NCBI GenBank assembly: GCA_947365965.1
Contig: CANAZG010000001.1
Location: 1-64,000 of the forward strand
Direction: 5' to 3'
Length of the DNA: 64,000 nucleotides
Origin: an uncultured Clostridia bacterium
GTDB taxonomy: Bacteria > Bacillota > Clostridia > Oscillospirales > Oscillospiraceae
The position numbers were made by a program, and so were the translations under genes. Positions within the stretch are counted from its first letter, which is position 1. Each line of letters opens with the position of its first letter. This document shows, piece by piece, positions 49,352-58,168 of this stretch. The notes beneath the pieces are model-generated. The model was given only the letters and a program-made list of their open reading frames with translations, was not told where the DNA came from and did not search any database.

Positions 49352-51580
49352 CTACCTCTGCTCGTTGACGTATATCTCCCCGCGGCGCTGGATCAGCTCC
49401 GCCGCCTCGTCCAGGCTCTTGTCCCCGGCGAAGTAGGCTCCCGCCGCCGAGATCACGATCCCATTCAGGTCCCGATTCTCTCGGTAGGACAGATCAACGG
49501 CGTTGTAAAGGGCCATGATCTGATCGTACTCCGCCTGGGTGACTGCATAGCGCTTATAGCCCAGCTCCACGCCGTCCACCTCACCGAAGCTCTCGCCGCG
49601 GGTGGAGATCTCCCTGCCGCTGCTGTCCACCCGCTCCGGCGTCATGGCCGCCTCCGCTGTGCGCTGGAAGTCCGCCCTGTTGGTGGGGAAATAGGGGACA
49701 GATGGGGACACGTCCCCATCCCTCCGGGGCAGCAGCAGCTCCCGCAGGAAGGCCCAGGCCCCGTCCTTGTGGGCGCAGCCGCTGGACATGGCCAGACTGT
49801 TTGTCAAAAACAGGGCGCTGCCCACCTCCCCCCAGGGGTTTGGACAGCCCACAAAGGTCACTGGCCCGCCCAGAAGGTAGGACTTCTCCTGCACGTCGTA
49901 GAAATCGGTGATCTGCCACTCGCAGAGCATCTGACGGCCGCTGACCAGGGCCGCCGCGTCGCCGCCCTCCGGGCTCTGGTCCGGCAGGCCGGCGCAGAAG
50001 GCCAGCAGGTCCTTGAATTCCTGGCTCTCAAAGGCGCAGGTCCCGGCCTCCCAGTCCACAAAGCGCTCCCCGTACAGGCTGAGGAGCAGTCTGAGCATAT
50101 TTTCCTTGGAGCCGTAGATGGACAGGGGCACACAGCCCTCGGGCATGGACTCCAGGGCGGCCCACAGCTCCTCCCCGGTCCAGGTCATCTCTCCCCCCAC
50201 CACCTCCGCAGCCCCGGTGAAGGTCATGATGCGAAACTCGCTGCCGATCTGATAGAGCTTTCCGTCCCGCTCATAGGCCTGAAACACTCGCTCCATCAGA
50301 TCTCCCCGGTTGATCTCCGGGTCCGCGTCAATATAGGGCCACAGGTCCTCCAGCAGCCCGGCGGTCTCCCAGTAGTCCGCCCCCAGCTGGCCTATGTTGA
50401 CAATGTCCGGCCCCTTGCCCGCCAGCACCTCCGTCACCAGCCGGGTCCGGCCGGCAGCCCGGTCCTGGCCCTGGGCGTAGTCCGTTGCCTCTATATAGTA
50501 GTCCGGATTGGTCCGGTTAAACGCCAGAATAGCCGTGCGCTCGGAGCTCACCATGTCCATGGTTCCGTAGGTCAGCTTCTGCCGCTCCGGCAGGGCCCCG
50601 GCCTCCACAGGGGTGAGCAGAAAGAAGCCGGCCCCGGTCCCGCTGTGGACGCTCATGACCGCCGCCACGCGCCCGTCCGGCAGAACGGCGAGACTGCGCA
50701 CCTGGGTGCCGTCCACGCTGGCGGCCATCCAGTCCAGGACCTGCTCCTCCGCCCCCTGCCGATAGGCGTACAGGCTCTCGCCCTTCAGGTAGTAAAACAG
50801 CGCCTCCCCGCTCCCGTCGTACACGGAATCGCGGTGCGTGCGCGCAGGCAGGGGATAGGTCTCCCCCCAGTCCTGGGCCGCCTTGTCCACCACCTGCAGG
50901 CAGGGCCGGGCACCGCCGGACACGTCCCGGGTCTGGCCCAGGGCCCCCACCCGGCCGTCGCCCAGGCGGATGAGCTTGGTGTCGAACACATCCGTGTCCA
51001 GGGGCAGGGTGAAGCGGATCTCCCCCTCCCGGTCCAGCAGGGCAAAGCACCTGTCGGTGACAGCGCAGATATCCCCGTCATCGTCCTGGAGCATGTCATA
51101 GACAGAGGAGGCCTCCAGCTTCCTGGCCAGCCCCGGGGCAGAGAAGCGGAACAGCTCCGCCCCCTCCCCGTCCAGCCGGCGGAGCACATACGTGTCGATC
51201 ACTTCGGGCCCGGTCACATGCTCCACCACCCAGAGAGCGCCGTCCTCGCCGGCCCGGATGCTGCTCAGGAAGGTGGCGGCGGGCTGTTCGCCAGCCTCGG
51301 CCGGCGCGTAGGCGGGCAGGGCCTGGGCCTCGCCCCCCTCCAGGGGGAAGCGCAGGATGCTCCTCCCCCAGCTGTCCGCCACATAGACTCCGCCGCCGGA
51401 CACGCAGGAGTAGAAAAAGCCGTCCGTTTGTCCCGGGAAGGGGGTCCACGCCGCAGTGTAGGCCGCCGCGCCCAGGGGCGCCCCGGAGGGGGGCTCGCTC
51501 TCCTTTGGCGCGTTTCCGCAGGCCGCCGGACAAAGGCAGGCCAGCAGGACCAAAAGCGTCAGCATTCCTCGTTTTTTCAT
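49352..51580 (-). CDS. Large lipoprotein with extracellular solute-binding-like C-terminal domain (paralog 2)
   Basis: MKKRGMLTLLVLLACLCPAACGNAPKE lipobox; same architecture; C-terminal AYFAGDKSLDEAAELIQRRGEIYVNEQR. Confidence 0.83.
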   Translation of the reverse strand: MKKRGMLTLLVLLACLCPAACGNAPKESEPPSGAPLGAAAYTAAWTPFPGQTDGFFYSCVSGGGVYVADSWGRSILRFPLEGGEAQALPAYAPAEAGEQPAATFLSSIRAGEDGALWVVEHVTGPEVIDTYVLRRLDGEGAELFRFSAPGLARKLEASSVYDMLQDDDGDICAVTDRCFALLDREGEIRFTLPLDTDVFDTKLIRLGDGRVGALGQTRDVSGGARPCLQVVDKAAQDWGETYPLPARTHRDSVYDGSGEALFYYLKGESLYAYRQGAEEQVLDWMAASVDGTQVRSLAVLPDGRVAAVMSVHSGTGAGFFLLTPVEAGALPERQKLTYGTMDMVSSERTAILAFNRTNPDYYIEATDYAQGQDRAAGRTRLVTEVLAGKGPDIVNIGQLGADYWETAGLLEDLWPYIDADPEINRGDLMERVFQAYERDGKLYQIGSEFRIMTFTGAAEVVGGEMTWTGEELWAALESMPEGCVPLSIYGSKENMLRLLLSLYGERFVDWEAGTCAFESQEFKDLLAFCAGLPDQSPEGGDAAALVSGRQMLCEWQITDFYDVQEKSYLLGGPVTFVGCPNPWGEVGSALFLTNSLAMSSGCAHKDGAWAFLRELLLPRRDGDVSPSVPYFPTNRADFQRTAEAAMTPERVDSSGREISTRGESFGEVDGVELGYKRYAVTQAEYDQIMALYNAVDLSYRENRDLNGIVISAAGAYFAGDKSLDEAAELIQRRGEIYVNEQR

Positions 51581-51612
51581 GGCAAAGCCCTCCCTGAAAT
51601 CCCCCAAACATG

Positions 51613-51647
51613 CAAAATATCCGTCCCAATATTTCAGGGACGGATAT
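51613..51647 (-). terminator. Terminator hairpin downstream of ncRNA
   Basis: Minus strand ATATCCGTCCC-TGAAATATT-GGGACGGATAT-TTTG; 11-bp perfect stem (51617-51627 with 51637-51647). Confidence 0.75.
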
Positions 51648-51665
51648 TGGTCCGCTGCCGAAAAA

Positions 51666-52319
51666 GCTAAACGCCGGCAGCAGGCAGGGTAAATCTTACG
51701 GCTTAGGTACGGGTTGGATTTCCCCGGAACATACCTCTCGTTGCCGATCAGGCGGTTTCCCTTTCAATGCTCCGGCGCGGCGTTGCCCACCGCGCTACCC
51801 GACTGCCACTTAGTCCGCACTGCAATCCCCCGTCTGCCCAATGACGACAGCCTAGGTGTTTTCCACCGCAGTCAAACCGCTTCTTAGCCTCTTTTGCAGG
51901 CAGGGTTTCAAGGAGCAATCGCAGTCCTCTCCCTGGCCGGGGAGCAGACTGGGTGTTCTCCTATCCGCCATGCCCACGCAAGGCAGGCTACATCTGCACA
52001 CAGCGTTCACGGCTCCAGGCCGGGTAGCACCGCAATACAGGTTTCTACCCTGAGTCGTACACAGGTCGAGGTACCACAAAGGGAGTACGCCCATGCACAA
52101 AAACAGGTCTCCACGCCCGCAGGGTCGGCTTCCCCATGCCATTGGGGAACGCCCTACGGCCGCAAGCGCAGGGGAGTCCCGCGCTTTCCACCCAGCACCC
52201 ACCCCAAACTGGGCGTAAGAAGCAGGCACCAGGGGTTTCACAGCTATGCCCTTTGAAGGATTTTTAGGCCCTTCTTCGGAAGCGGCAGATCTGACTAGGA
52301 TACTGCGCCGTCGTTTAGC
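51666..52319 (-). ncRNA. Large structured ncRNA, candidate OLE (ornate, large, extremophilic) RNA
   Basis: No convincing CDS over ~650 nt; promoter TTGAAT-N17-TATACT places the TSS at ~52319; 5' end GCTAAACGACGGC (52319-52307) pairs with 3' end GCCGGCGTTTAGC (51678-51666), 12 of 13 bp, followed by TTTTT; many local inverted repeats; oapA-like gene and dxs downstream. Sequence match to Rfam RF01071 not checked. Confidence 0.75.
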
Positions 52320-52325
52320 GACTAC

Positions 52326-52354
52326 AGTATACCATATCTCTCCCGGATATTCAA
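52326..52354 (-). promoter_or_regulatory. Sigma-A promoter of the ncRNA
   Basis: Minus strand TTGAAT (52354-52349), 17-bp spacer, TATACT (52331-52326). Confidence 0.8.
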
Positions 52355-52433
52355 GGGAGTATGCAAAATTTTTTGCATATTGTACCTATAGGCGGATTTT
52401 TACTCAGAACCTGTCCCCGCCGTCTTCGTGGCC

Positions 52434-52859
52434 TCAGAAGTGCATCTCATACCAGTACCAGCTCTCCGTCAGCCGCTGGGTATAGGCCCAGTTGTCCCCC
52501 TCCGGCTCCTCCCAGCGCCAGCCGCTGCCGGAGGGCGTGTAGCGCATCTCCGCCGTCCCCATCAGGGGCAGGGGCACATCCTCCGGGGAGTAGTAGAATC
52601 CCCAGTAGCTGGTGGAGGACCCCAGGCCGGACGCGCCGGTCTCGAACTCCGCCATGCCCAGCTCCGGCCAATAGCTGACGGTCCAGCTGTTGTAGGTCCC
52701 GTCCGCCGTCAGCTCCGCCGCGAAGGCCTCCAGCGCCGCCCGGTTTCGCTGGATGTACCGGGCCGTGCGCTCCCTTCGGTCCCCCCGCGCCAGCAGCCCG
52801 GCGCACACAAGCAGCGCACACAGGAGCGCCGCCGCCCAGACCAGCTTTTTTCTTCTCAT
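52434..52859 (-). CDS. Hypothetical membrane-anchored protein
   Basis: MRRKKLVWAAALLCALLVCAGLLARGDRRERTARYIQRN...; 4-bp overlap with upstream gene. Confidence 0.65.
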   Translation of the reverse strand: MRRKKLVWAAALLCALLVCAGLLARGDRRERTARYIQRNRAALEAFAAELTADGTYNSWTVSYWPELGMAEFETGASGLGSSTSYWGFYYSPEDVPLPLMGTAEMRYTPSGSGWRWEEPEGDNWAYTQRLTESWYWYEMHF

Positions 52860-53416
52860 CGCTCCGCTCCTCCCGTGTACTCCGAGACCACCTCCAGGGC
52901 CGTACCGCCCCGGACCAGGGGGCCACGGTAGGGGTAGTAGGCCATGCAGTAGTCCATCCACCCCTCGTCCGCCGCCACCACCTGCTGTCCGTCCCGGACC
53001 GTCACCAGCTCCGGCCCGGCTGTGACGGCGGTCAGCCACCGGCCCAGGACCAGGGCCCCCAGCAGGACCGCGCAGAAAGCGGCGCAGGCGATTCCCCGCC
53101 AGCGCCGCCGGTCCTCCTCCGGCCACGGCAGCTCCGGCAGGGCCCGGACCGCGGAGAACATGGCCCCCGCGCCGCCCAGGAAGAGGAGGCCGTACAGGGC
53201 CCGGAGCGTCCGGGACCGCCACGCCAGATCCAGCGCCGCCAGCGCTCCGCTCCCCAGGATGAGCAGGGCCAGGGCCGTCAGGAATAGGGCGGTCCAGGCT
53301 CTGAGGGCCCGCCGTCTTCCGCATTGGATCAGGCCCGCCGCCCACAGCCAGGCCATGATCGGCGCGGCCGCCGTCCCCAAAGCCAAGGCGGCCAGGGAGA
53401 GAATGGTCCCCGTCAC
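52856..53416 (-). CDS. Hypothetical polytopic membrane protein
   Basis: GTG start; MTGTILSLAALALGTAAAPIMAWLWAAGL..., at least four TM segments. Confidence 0.65.
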   Translation of the reverse strand: MTGTILSLAALALGTAAAPIMAWLWAAGLIQCGRRRALRAWTALFLTALALLILGSGALAALDLAWRSRTLRALYGLLFLGGAGAMFSAVRALPELPWPEEDRRRWRGIACAAFCAVLLGALVLGRWLTAVTAGPELVTVRDGQQVVAADEGWMDYCMAYYPYRGPLVRGGTALEVVSEYTGGAER

Positions 53417-53628
53417 TGCTCCCCCTCCTCCACATATTCCAGGATATCCCCGGGCTGGCAATCCAGGGCCTTGCAGATGGCCTCCAGCGTGGAAAACCGC
53501 ACCGCCCGGGCCTTGTTTGTCTTCAGCACCGACAGGTTGGCAATGGTCACGTCAACCCGCTCGGAGAGCTGGCTGAGGCTCATCTTCCGCCTGGCCAGCA
53601 TCACGTCCAGATTCACCACAATGGGCAT
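53413..53628 (-). CDS. Cro/CI-type (XRE, YozG-like) HTH regulator
   Basis: MPIVVNLDVMLARRKMSLSQLSERVDVTIANLSVLKTNKARAVRFSTLEAICKALDCQPGDILEYVEE. Confidence 0.93.
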   Translation of the reverse strand: MPIVVNLDVMLARRKMSLSQLSERVDVTIANLSVLKTNKARAVRFSTLEAICKALDCQPGDILEYVEEGEQ

Positions 53629-53706
53629 TGTGCATCACCGCCCTTTCTTCTTTTTGGGTGAGCAGAGGAGCCGCCAAGACGCCTCCACCGGCTGCGAATA
53701 CAGATG

Positions 53707-54177
53707 CTAAATCGTCAGATCGTTCTCCGCCTTCATGTCCGCCGCCTTCAGCACCAGATGGCTCAGCAGGAACGAGGCCACGGCAATGGCCACCCCCACC
53801 ACGCACACAGCCATCCCCAGCACCCACAGGGAGGACCCCGCCAGCAGCTCGATGGTCACCGTGCCAACGGCACAGTACCCTGTGTCCACCATGGCGCAGA
53901 GGCCGATGCCCCCAAGCCATCGGGCGTTTTTGTGACAGAAGGAGTTATCCCGCCCGATCTCCGTGCAGATCCGCCAGAACAGCGCCAGGGCGATCACAAT
54001 CGGCACAGCGCTGAGGCTCACCGCCACAATGCCCGGCGCCACCATCCAGTCCATGCCGTACATTTTTCCCGCCATCCAGATCCTGTTGGGGAAGATCTCC
54101 AGGTAGCACACCGCCGCCATGGCCGCCATAAATATAATGGTTCCCTTCAGGGCACGCACCAGTCCAAGCCGCTTCAT
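53707..54177 (-). CDS. DUF2975-like membrane protein
   Basis: Four TM segments, CTEIGRDNSFCHKNARWLGGIGLCAMVDTG...ADMKAENDLTI; next to the small XRE regulator, a typical pairing. Confidence 0.85.
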   Translation of the reverse strand: MKRLGLVRALKGTIIFMAAMAAVCYLEIFPNRIWMAGKMYGMDWMVAPGIVAVSLSAVPIVIALALFWRICTEIGRDNSFCHKNARWLGGIGLCAMVDTGYCAVGTVTIELLAGSSLWVLGMAVCVVGVAIAVASFLLSHLVLKAADMKAENDLTI

Positions 54178-54331
54178 CTCCCGCGCCTCCTCTCGGTTTC
54201 TGAGAGTATCTTATCAGAGAAAAACCTGTTTGTCAATATATTTTTATTGTTTTTCGATAAAATCAAAAGTGAAAGCAGGCGGCCCGCCGGCTGGACGCCG
54301 GACAGACCGCCCCGAATGGATCTCCCTATGC

Positions 54332-55471
54332 TCACAGCGGATACCGCTGTCCCAGCTTTTCGCTGTACTCCTCCCGGAACGCCCCATAGACCCCCTGGTC
54401 CAGGGCCTCCCGGATCCGCTCCATGAGCGTATTGTAGAACCAGAGGTTGTGCATCACCGCCAGACGCATGGCCAGCATCTCCTCCGCCTTGAACAGGTGG
54501 CGCAGGTAGGCCCGGGAGAAGCTGCGGCACACAGGGCAGCCGCACCCGCTGTCAATAGGCCGGTCGTCCAGCTTATACCGCTCGTTTTTGATGTTCATAG
54601 CGCCCTGCCACGTGAACAGCTTGCCGTGGCGGGCATTTCGGGCGGGCATGACGCAGTCGAAGAAGTCCACCCCCCGCCACACCGCCTCGATGATGTTGGA
54701 GGGCGTGCCCACCCCCATGAGGTACCGGGGCTTGTCCTCCGGCGCGTGGGGCAGCACTACGTCCAGAATGCGGTACATCACCGCCGTCTCCTCCCCCACC
54801 GCCAGTCCGCCGATGCCGTAGCCGTCGCAGTCCACCTTGGCGCTCTCCTCCATGCTCCACACCCGCAGGTCCTCGTAGGTGCCCCCCTGGTTGATGCCGA
54901 AGAGCATCTGGCCCGGGTTGAGGCAGTCCGGCTTGGCGCACAGCCGGTCGTGCTCGGCCTTGCACCGCTTCAGCCACCGCAGGGTGCGCTCGCAGGACTG
55001 CTTCACGTAGTCGTAGGGGGCCGGGTTCTCCACGCACTCGTCAAAGGCCATGGCGATGTCGCTGCCCAGGTTGGACTGGATCCGCATGGACTCCTCGGGT
55101 CCCATGAAGATGCGCCTGCCATCGATGTGGGAGGCGAAGGTCACGCCCTCCTCGGTGATCTTCCGCAGCCCCGCCAGGGAGAACACCTGGAAACCGCCGG
55201 AGTCGGTGAGGATGGGGCCCTGCCAGTCCATCATCCTGTGCAGCCCACCCAGGGCCCGCACCACGTCGTCCCCGGGCCGGAGGTGGAGGTGGTAGGTGTT
55301 GGACAGCTCGATCTGACATTTGAGATCCTTTAGGTCGTGGGCGCTGACGGCCCCCTTGATGGCTCCCTGGGTGCCCACGTTCATAAAAACCGGGGTCTGC
55401 ACCGGGCCGCCGTGGGCACAGGAAAAGAGGCCGCGCCGGGCGCGGCCCTCCTGCTTGATTACCTGAAACAT
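54332..55471 (-). CDS. tgt: tRNA-guanine transglycosylase
   Basis: FMNVGTQGAIKGAVSAHDLKDLKCQIELSNTYHLHLRPG; DSGGFQVFSLAGLRKI; GCGCPVCRSFSRAYLRHLFKAEE. Confidence 0.97.
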   Translation of the reverse strand: MFQVIKQEGRARRGLFSCAHGGPVQTPVFMNVGTQGAIKGAVSAHDLKDLKCQIELSNTYHLHLRPGDDVVRALGGLHRMMDWQGPILTDSGGFQVFSLAGLRKITEEGVTFASHIDGRRIFMGPEESMRIQSNLGSDIAMAFDECVENPAPYDYVKQSCERTLRWLKRCKAEHDRLCAKPDCLNPGQMLFGINQGGTYEDLRVWSMEESAKVDCDGYGIGGLAVGEETAVMYRILDVVLPHAPEDKPRYLMGVGTPSNIIEAVWRGVDFFDCVMPARNARHGKLFTWQGAMNIKNERYKLDDRPIDSGCGCPVCRSFSRAYLRHLFKAEEMLAMRLAVMHNLWFYNTLMERIREALDQGVYGAFREEYSEKLGQRYPL

Positions 55472-55575
55472 AGATGTACTCCTCAGCTCTGTATTAAAAC
55501 CCGTATTCATAACCGGGGGTGGATATGCCTGCCGTCTCCAGATCTCCGGCCACCTTGGGGCCGATGTTGGGCAGG

Positions 55576-55797
55576 TCAGTCAGCTTTGTCATGGCTCTCC
55601 TCTCCGGCGCTAGACTGCCGGGGATCCTCCTCCAGCATACCGTCAAAGTATCCCTTGTTCTTGTCCTCACGCTGGTCCAGCCACTTGGCCAGCCGGGGCG
55701 TTACCCACAGCGCCCCGCCCACGATCACCAGGAACATCACCAGAAAAATCACCGGCGCGGCAGCATCGCTGACGCGGCCCTCCAGCATCGAGAGCAT
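55576..55797 (-). CDS. Small single-TM protein, unknown
   Basis: MLSMLEGRVSDAAAPVIFLVMFLVIVGGALWVTPRLAKWLDQREDKNKGYFDGMLEEDPRQSS. Confidence 0.55.
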   Translation of the reverse strand: MLSMLEGRVSDAAAPVIFLVMFLVIVGGALWVTPRLAKWLDQREDKNKGYFDGMLEEDPRQSSAGEESHDKAD

Positions 55798-56069
55798 TGA
55801 CAGGCCTCCTTTGTATATGGGGAATGGGGGTATTATAGCCCGGCGGGGACATAATTGCAAGGGTTCCGGGAAATTTTGCGGAAAAATCGGGCACAGATGC
55901 AGCAGTCCCCCGGAGTGGATCAAACCGCTCCAGGGGATATTTTATTCACCAGCTTTCGCGGTTCCGTCCACCCCGCCTGCGATGAACATCGCGTCCCCGT
56001 TCCTCACGCTAGGCGTGAAACAGCCGGTTTTTGCATATTCATTCATCCTTATTCATCCGCATTCTACAC

Positions 56070-56103
56070 GAAAAAGGCGTGGCAGTCAAGGCTACCACGC
56101 CTA
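56070..56103 (-). terminator. Terminator of toxin-antitoxin operon
   Basis: Minus strand AGGCGTGGTAGCCTTGACTGCCACGCCTTTTT hairpin + T-run just after the PIN toxin stop. Confidence 0.8.
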
Positions 56104-56110
56104 TATCCTC

Positions 56111-56542
56111 TTACTCAGACTCGGACTCGATTGCGCCGATCAGGTGCAGAATTTGCGCTGGTGTTCTGACCTGCACGGGGCTGTCTGCTTTTAGGAGTCC
56201 CTGGTCTCCAGTGGCGATGTAGTCCGCATCTTCCCTCGCTGCGCAGACGGCAAGTACGGCATCCTCATAGTCGCTCATGGGGGTATTCAAGGCCATCGAG
56301 CAGGCATCTCCATCTACCGGCGCCACATCAAACATAGACAGGACATCGAAAATGGCTTCTCTTGCAGCCTGGTTGCCAATACCCTTTCTGGCCAAGTAGT
56401 ACAGGTCCGTGATGCTGTTCGCTGAAACAACTCCCGTTATCTTCTCTTCGGACACCGCCAGCATAAGCCTGAGAGCATCCTCCCGGCCCGGCCGGTTTAG
56501 GATCGTGTCCAGCAGAACGTTCGTGTCAAAAGCAACCTTCAT
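56111..56542 (-). CDS. PIN-domain toxin (VapC-like)
   Basis: MKVAFDTNVLLDTILNRPGREDALRLMLAVSEEKI...MSDYEDAVLAVCAAREDADYIATGDQGLL; 4-bp overlap with antitoxin. Confidence 0.9.
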   Translation of the reverse strand: MKVAFDTNVLLDTILNRPGREDALRLMLAVSEEKITGVVSANSITDLYYLARKGIGNQAAREAIFDVLSMFDVAPVDGDACSMALNTPMSDYEDAVLAVCAAREDADYIATGDQGLLKADSPVQVRTPAQILHLIGAIESESE

Positions 56543-56760
56543 CTCAGCCGCTCCTCTCTGACTTGCTCGGGGTCAAGGTCAAGCCCCTTCTCCGGGAACA
56601 GGCCGAGAAAGTGCTTGAACGCCTCCTTCTTTGCTTCCTTAGCTGTCACCAGTTTGGCAACCGCCTTACCGTTCTCGGTAATTATGATGTCTTGGCCATC
56701 CGCCATCGCGACATATTTATCCAAATCCGTTTTCAGTTCGGACATCGAAATGCGGGTCAT
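56539..56760 (-). CDS. Type II antitoxin, Phd/YefM family
   Basis: MTRISMSELKTDLDKYVAMADGQDIIITENGKAVAKLVTAKEAK. Confidence 0.9.
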   Translation of the reverse strand: MTRISMSELKTDLDKYVAMADGQDIIITENGKAVAKLVTAKEAKKEAFKHFLGLFPEKGLDLDPEQVREERLR

Positions 56761-56914
56761 ACTAATCACTCCTTTTTTCACTTGGACTCTCGTGTCATTT
56801 GTACAGCAGGGCGAATCCCAACAGTGTCGAAGATCACCGCTTTGAGCAATTCAGCCCATTACCGAACATCCTTCCGGGGTGCAGCGGCCAAGCCGCCGCA
56901 CCTCAAAGTTTTGG

Positions 56915-57193
56915 TCAAAACAAGTCGCTGTGGGTTCCCGTTCGTATCAGTTTCAGAATGAGGGTGTCTCGGTACACCTTGTAGACCAGCAGCCAGTCTG
57001 GCTCAATATGGCACTCGCGCATATCCTTGTAATTCCTGGAGTTAGTCAGATCGTGGTCGCGATACTTCTCAGGCAGGGGCTTCTCAGCTTGCAGGATTCC
57101 TACTACCTCCTCCAGCTTTCGGGGATCACACCCCCGCTTGACCGCCAGCTTGTAGTCCCGCTTAAACTGGCTCGTATACTCAAGTTTAAGCAT
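56915..57193 (-). CDS. Type II toxin, YafQ/RelE family
   Basis: MLKLEYTSQFKRDYKLAVKRGCDPRKLEEVVGILQAEKPLPEKYRDHDLTNSRNYKDMRECHIEPDWLLVYKVYRDTLILKLIRTGTHSDLF. Confidence 0.95.
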   Translation of the reverse strand: MLKLEYTSQFKRDYKLAVKRGCDPRKLEEVVGILQAEKPLPEKYRDHDLTNSRNYKDMRECHIEPDWLLVYKVYRDTLILKLIRTGTHSDLF

Positions 57194-57449
57194 TGAGGGT
57201 CTCCATCATCTCTGCCACACTGTCAAATGGTCCGTGCATATGCTCCTCGTTTTCAGCGTTATCCATGGCCTTTAGTGTTGTTTCGTTTGGGAGTTCCCGC
57301 CGGATGGTGAACGGGATACTGCGCTCGTAGATAGACTGCTTCAAGAAAATATTGATGGCTGTAGATAGGTCCATCCCGAAATCTGCAAATAACTCTTGTG
57401 CTTTCGCCTTCACTTCGGAATCAATAGAAATGCTTGTCGAAACTTTTGC
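57186..57449 (-). CDS. Type II antitoxin, RelB/DinJ family
   Basis: MAKVSTSISIDSEVKAKAQELFADFGMDLSTAINIFLKQSIYERSIPFTIRRELPNETTLKAM; overlaps toxin start. Confidence 0.95.
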   Translation of the reverse strand, partial: AKVSTSISIDSEVKAKAQELFADFGMDLSTAINIFLKQSIYERSIPFTIRRELPNETTLKAMDNAENEEHMHGPFDSVAEMMETLNA

Positions 57450-57564
57450 CATATAGCTCACTCCTTCTTGTTGTTTATATAATTATAACACATTTTGCCT
57501 CAATGTCAATATAATATACACATATTATAACAAAATAGAGCCGGGTTTCCCCGGCTCCACTTGC

Positions 57565-57831
57565 TCAGTCTTCGGTTTTCAAGGTGCGCCGCCGCACATC
57601 GTTCACGGCGTAGATGGCATCCACAACGCGGCAGTCGCCGTCCAGCAGATCCAAGTGATTCGCCGCCCGGTCAACAGCCTCCTGGATGGCGTAGAAGGTG
57701 CTGACGGCCATGTCTGCCTGCTCCCGGCTCTCCGGCTCCACGTTCAGGTCCAGGAACGCCTTCTCGTAGGCAAACAGGAGGGACTTCGCCCTCTCAATGC
57801 TGGTCATCGCTTCAATCAGATTCTGGTTCAT
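57565..57831 (-). CDS. Small hypothetical protein, likely mobile-element associated
   Basis: MNQNLIEAMTSIERAKSLLFAYEKAFLDLNVEPESREQADMAVSTFYAIQEAVDRAANHLDLLDG... Confidence 0.6.
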   Translation of the reverse strand: MNQNLIEAMTSIERAKSLLFAYEKAFLDLNVEPESREQADMAVSTFYAIQEAVDRAANHLDLLDGDCRVVDAIYAVNDVRRRTLKTED

Positions 57832-58168
57832 AGCTCTTGCTCCTCTTCATGTATTTGCGCCCATCCACCGGATGTAAGAGCTTCAAAATCTGACCGATAT
57901 TGTGTGGGGAGCTTTACGGCCCAGTGTGAACGTCTGGGCATTCGCCCTTTAGCTTCCCGTCTTATTCTTCTGTTTGGGCCTCCATGAAGCGGGCCAGCGT
58001 CTCATCTGCCTCCTCAATCGTTCCCTCCAAGCAGTCCTCAAAGACATACGGGCTGTCCTTCGTTATCGAAAAAGGGCGCCCTGCATCCGATGCGCCCCTT
58101 TTCGTTATTGTATCACGTCATTCTGTTGTTGTGAAGTCCAGATATGCGCTAGAATCGCCGTACAGCGT

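Noticed and set aside
49184-51670. 828-aa plus-strand ORF opposite lipoprotein paralog 2
   Set aside because: Antisense shadow ORF with the same bias.
51852-52241. Short ORFs (65-129 aa) inside the 51.7-52.3 kb region
   Set aside because: No RBS-supported start or family resemblance; overlapping both strands; region is better explained as structured RNA.
51666-52319. RNase P RNA, tmRNA or group II intron as identity of the ncRNA
   Set aside because: I could not find the RNase P core (GAGGAAAGTCCGGGC/ACAGAA), tmRNA ends or a domain V-like hairpin; gene context favours OLE. A covariance search would be decisive.
55860-56020. Possible attL-type site with palindromes (GCGATGAACATCGC, TCACGCTAGGCGTGA)
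   Set aside because: No integrase or direct repeat partner could be seen in the window; the palindromes alone are insufficient.
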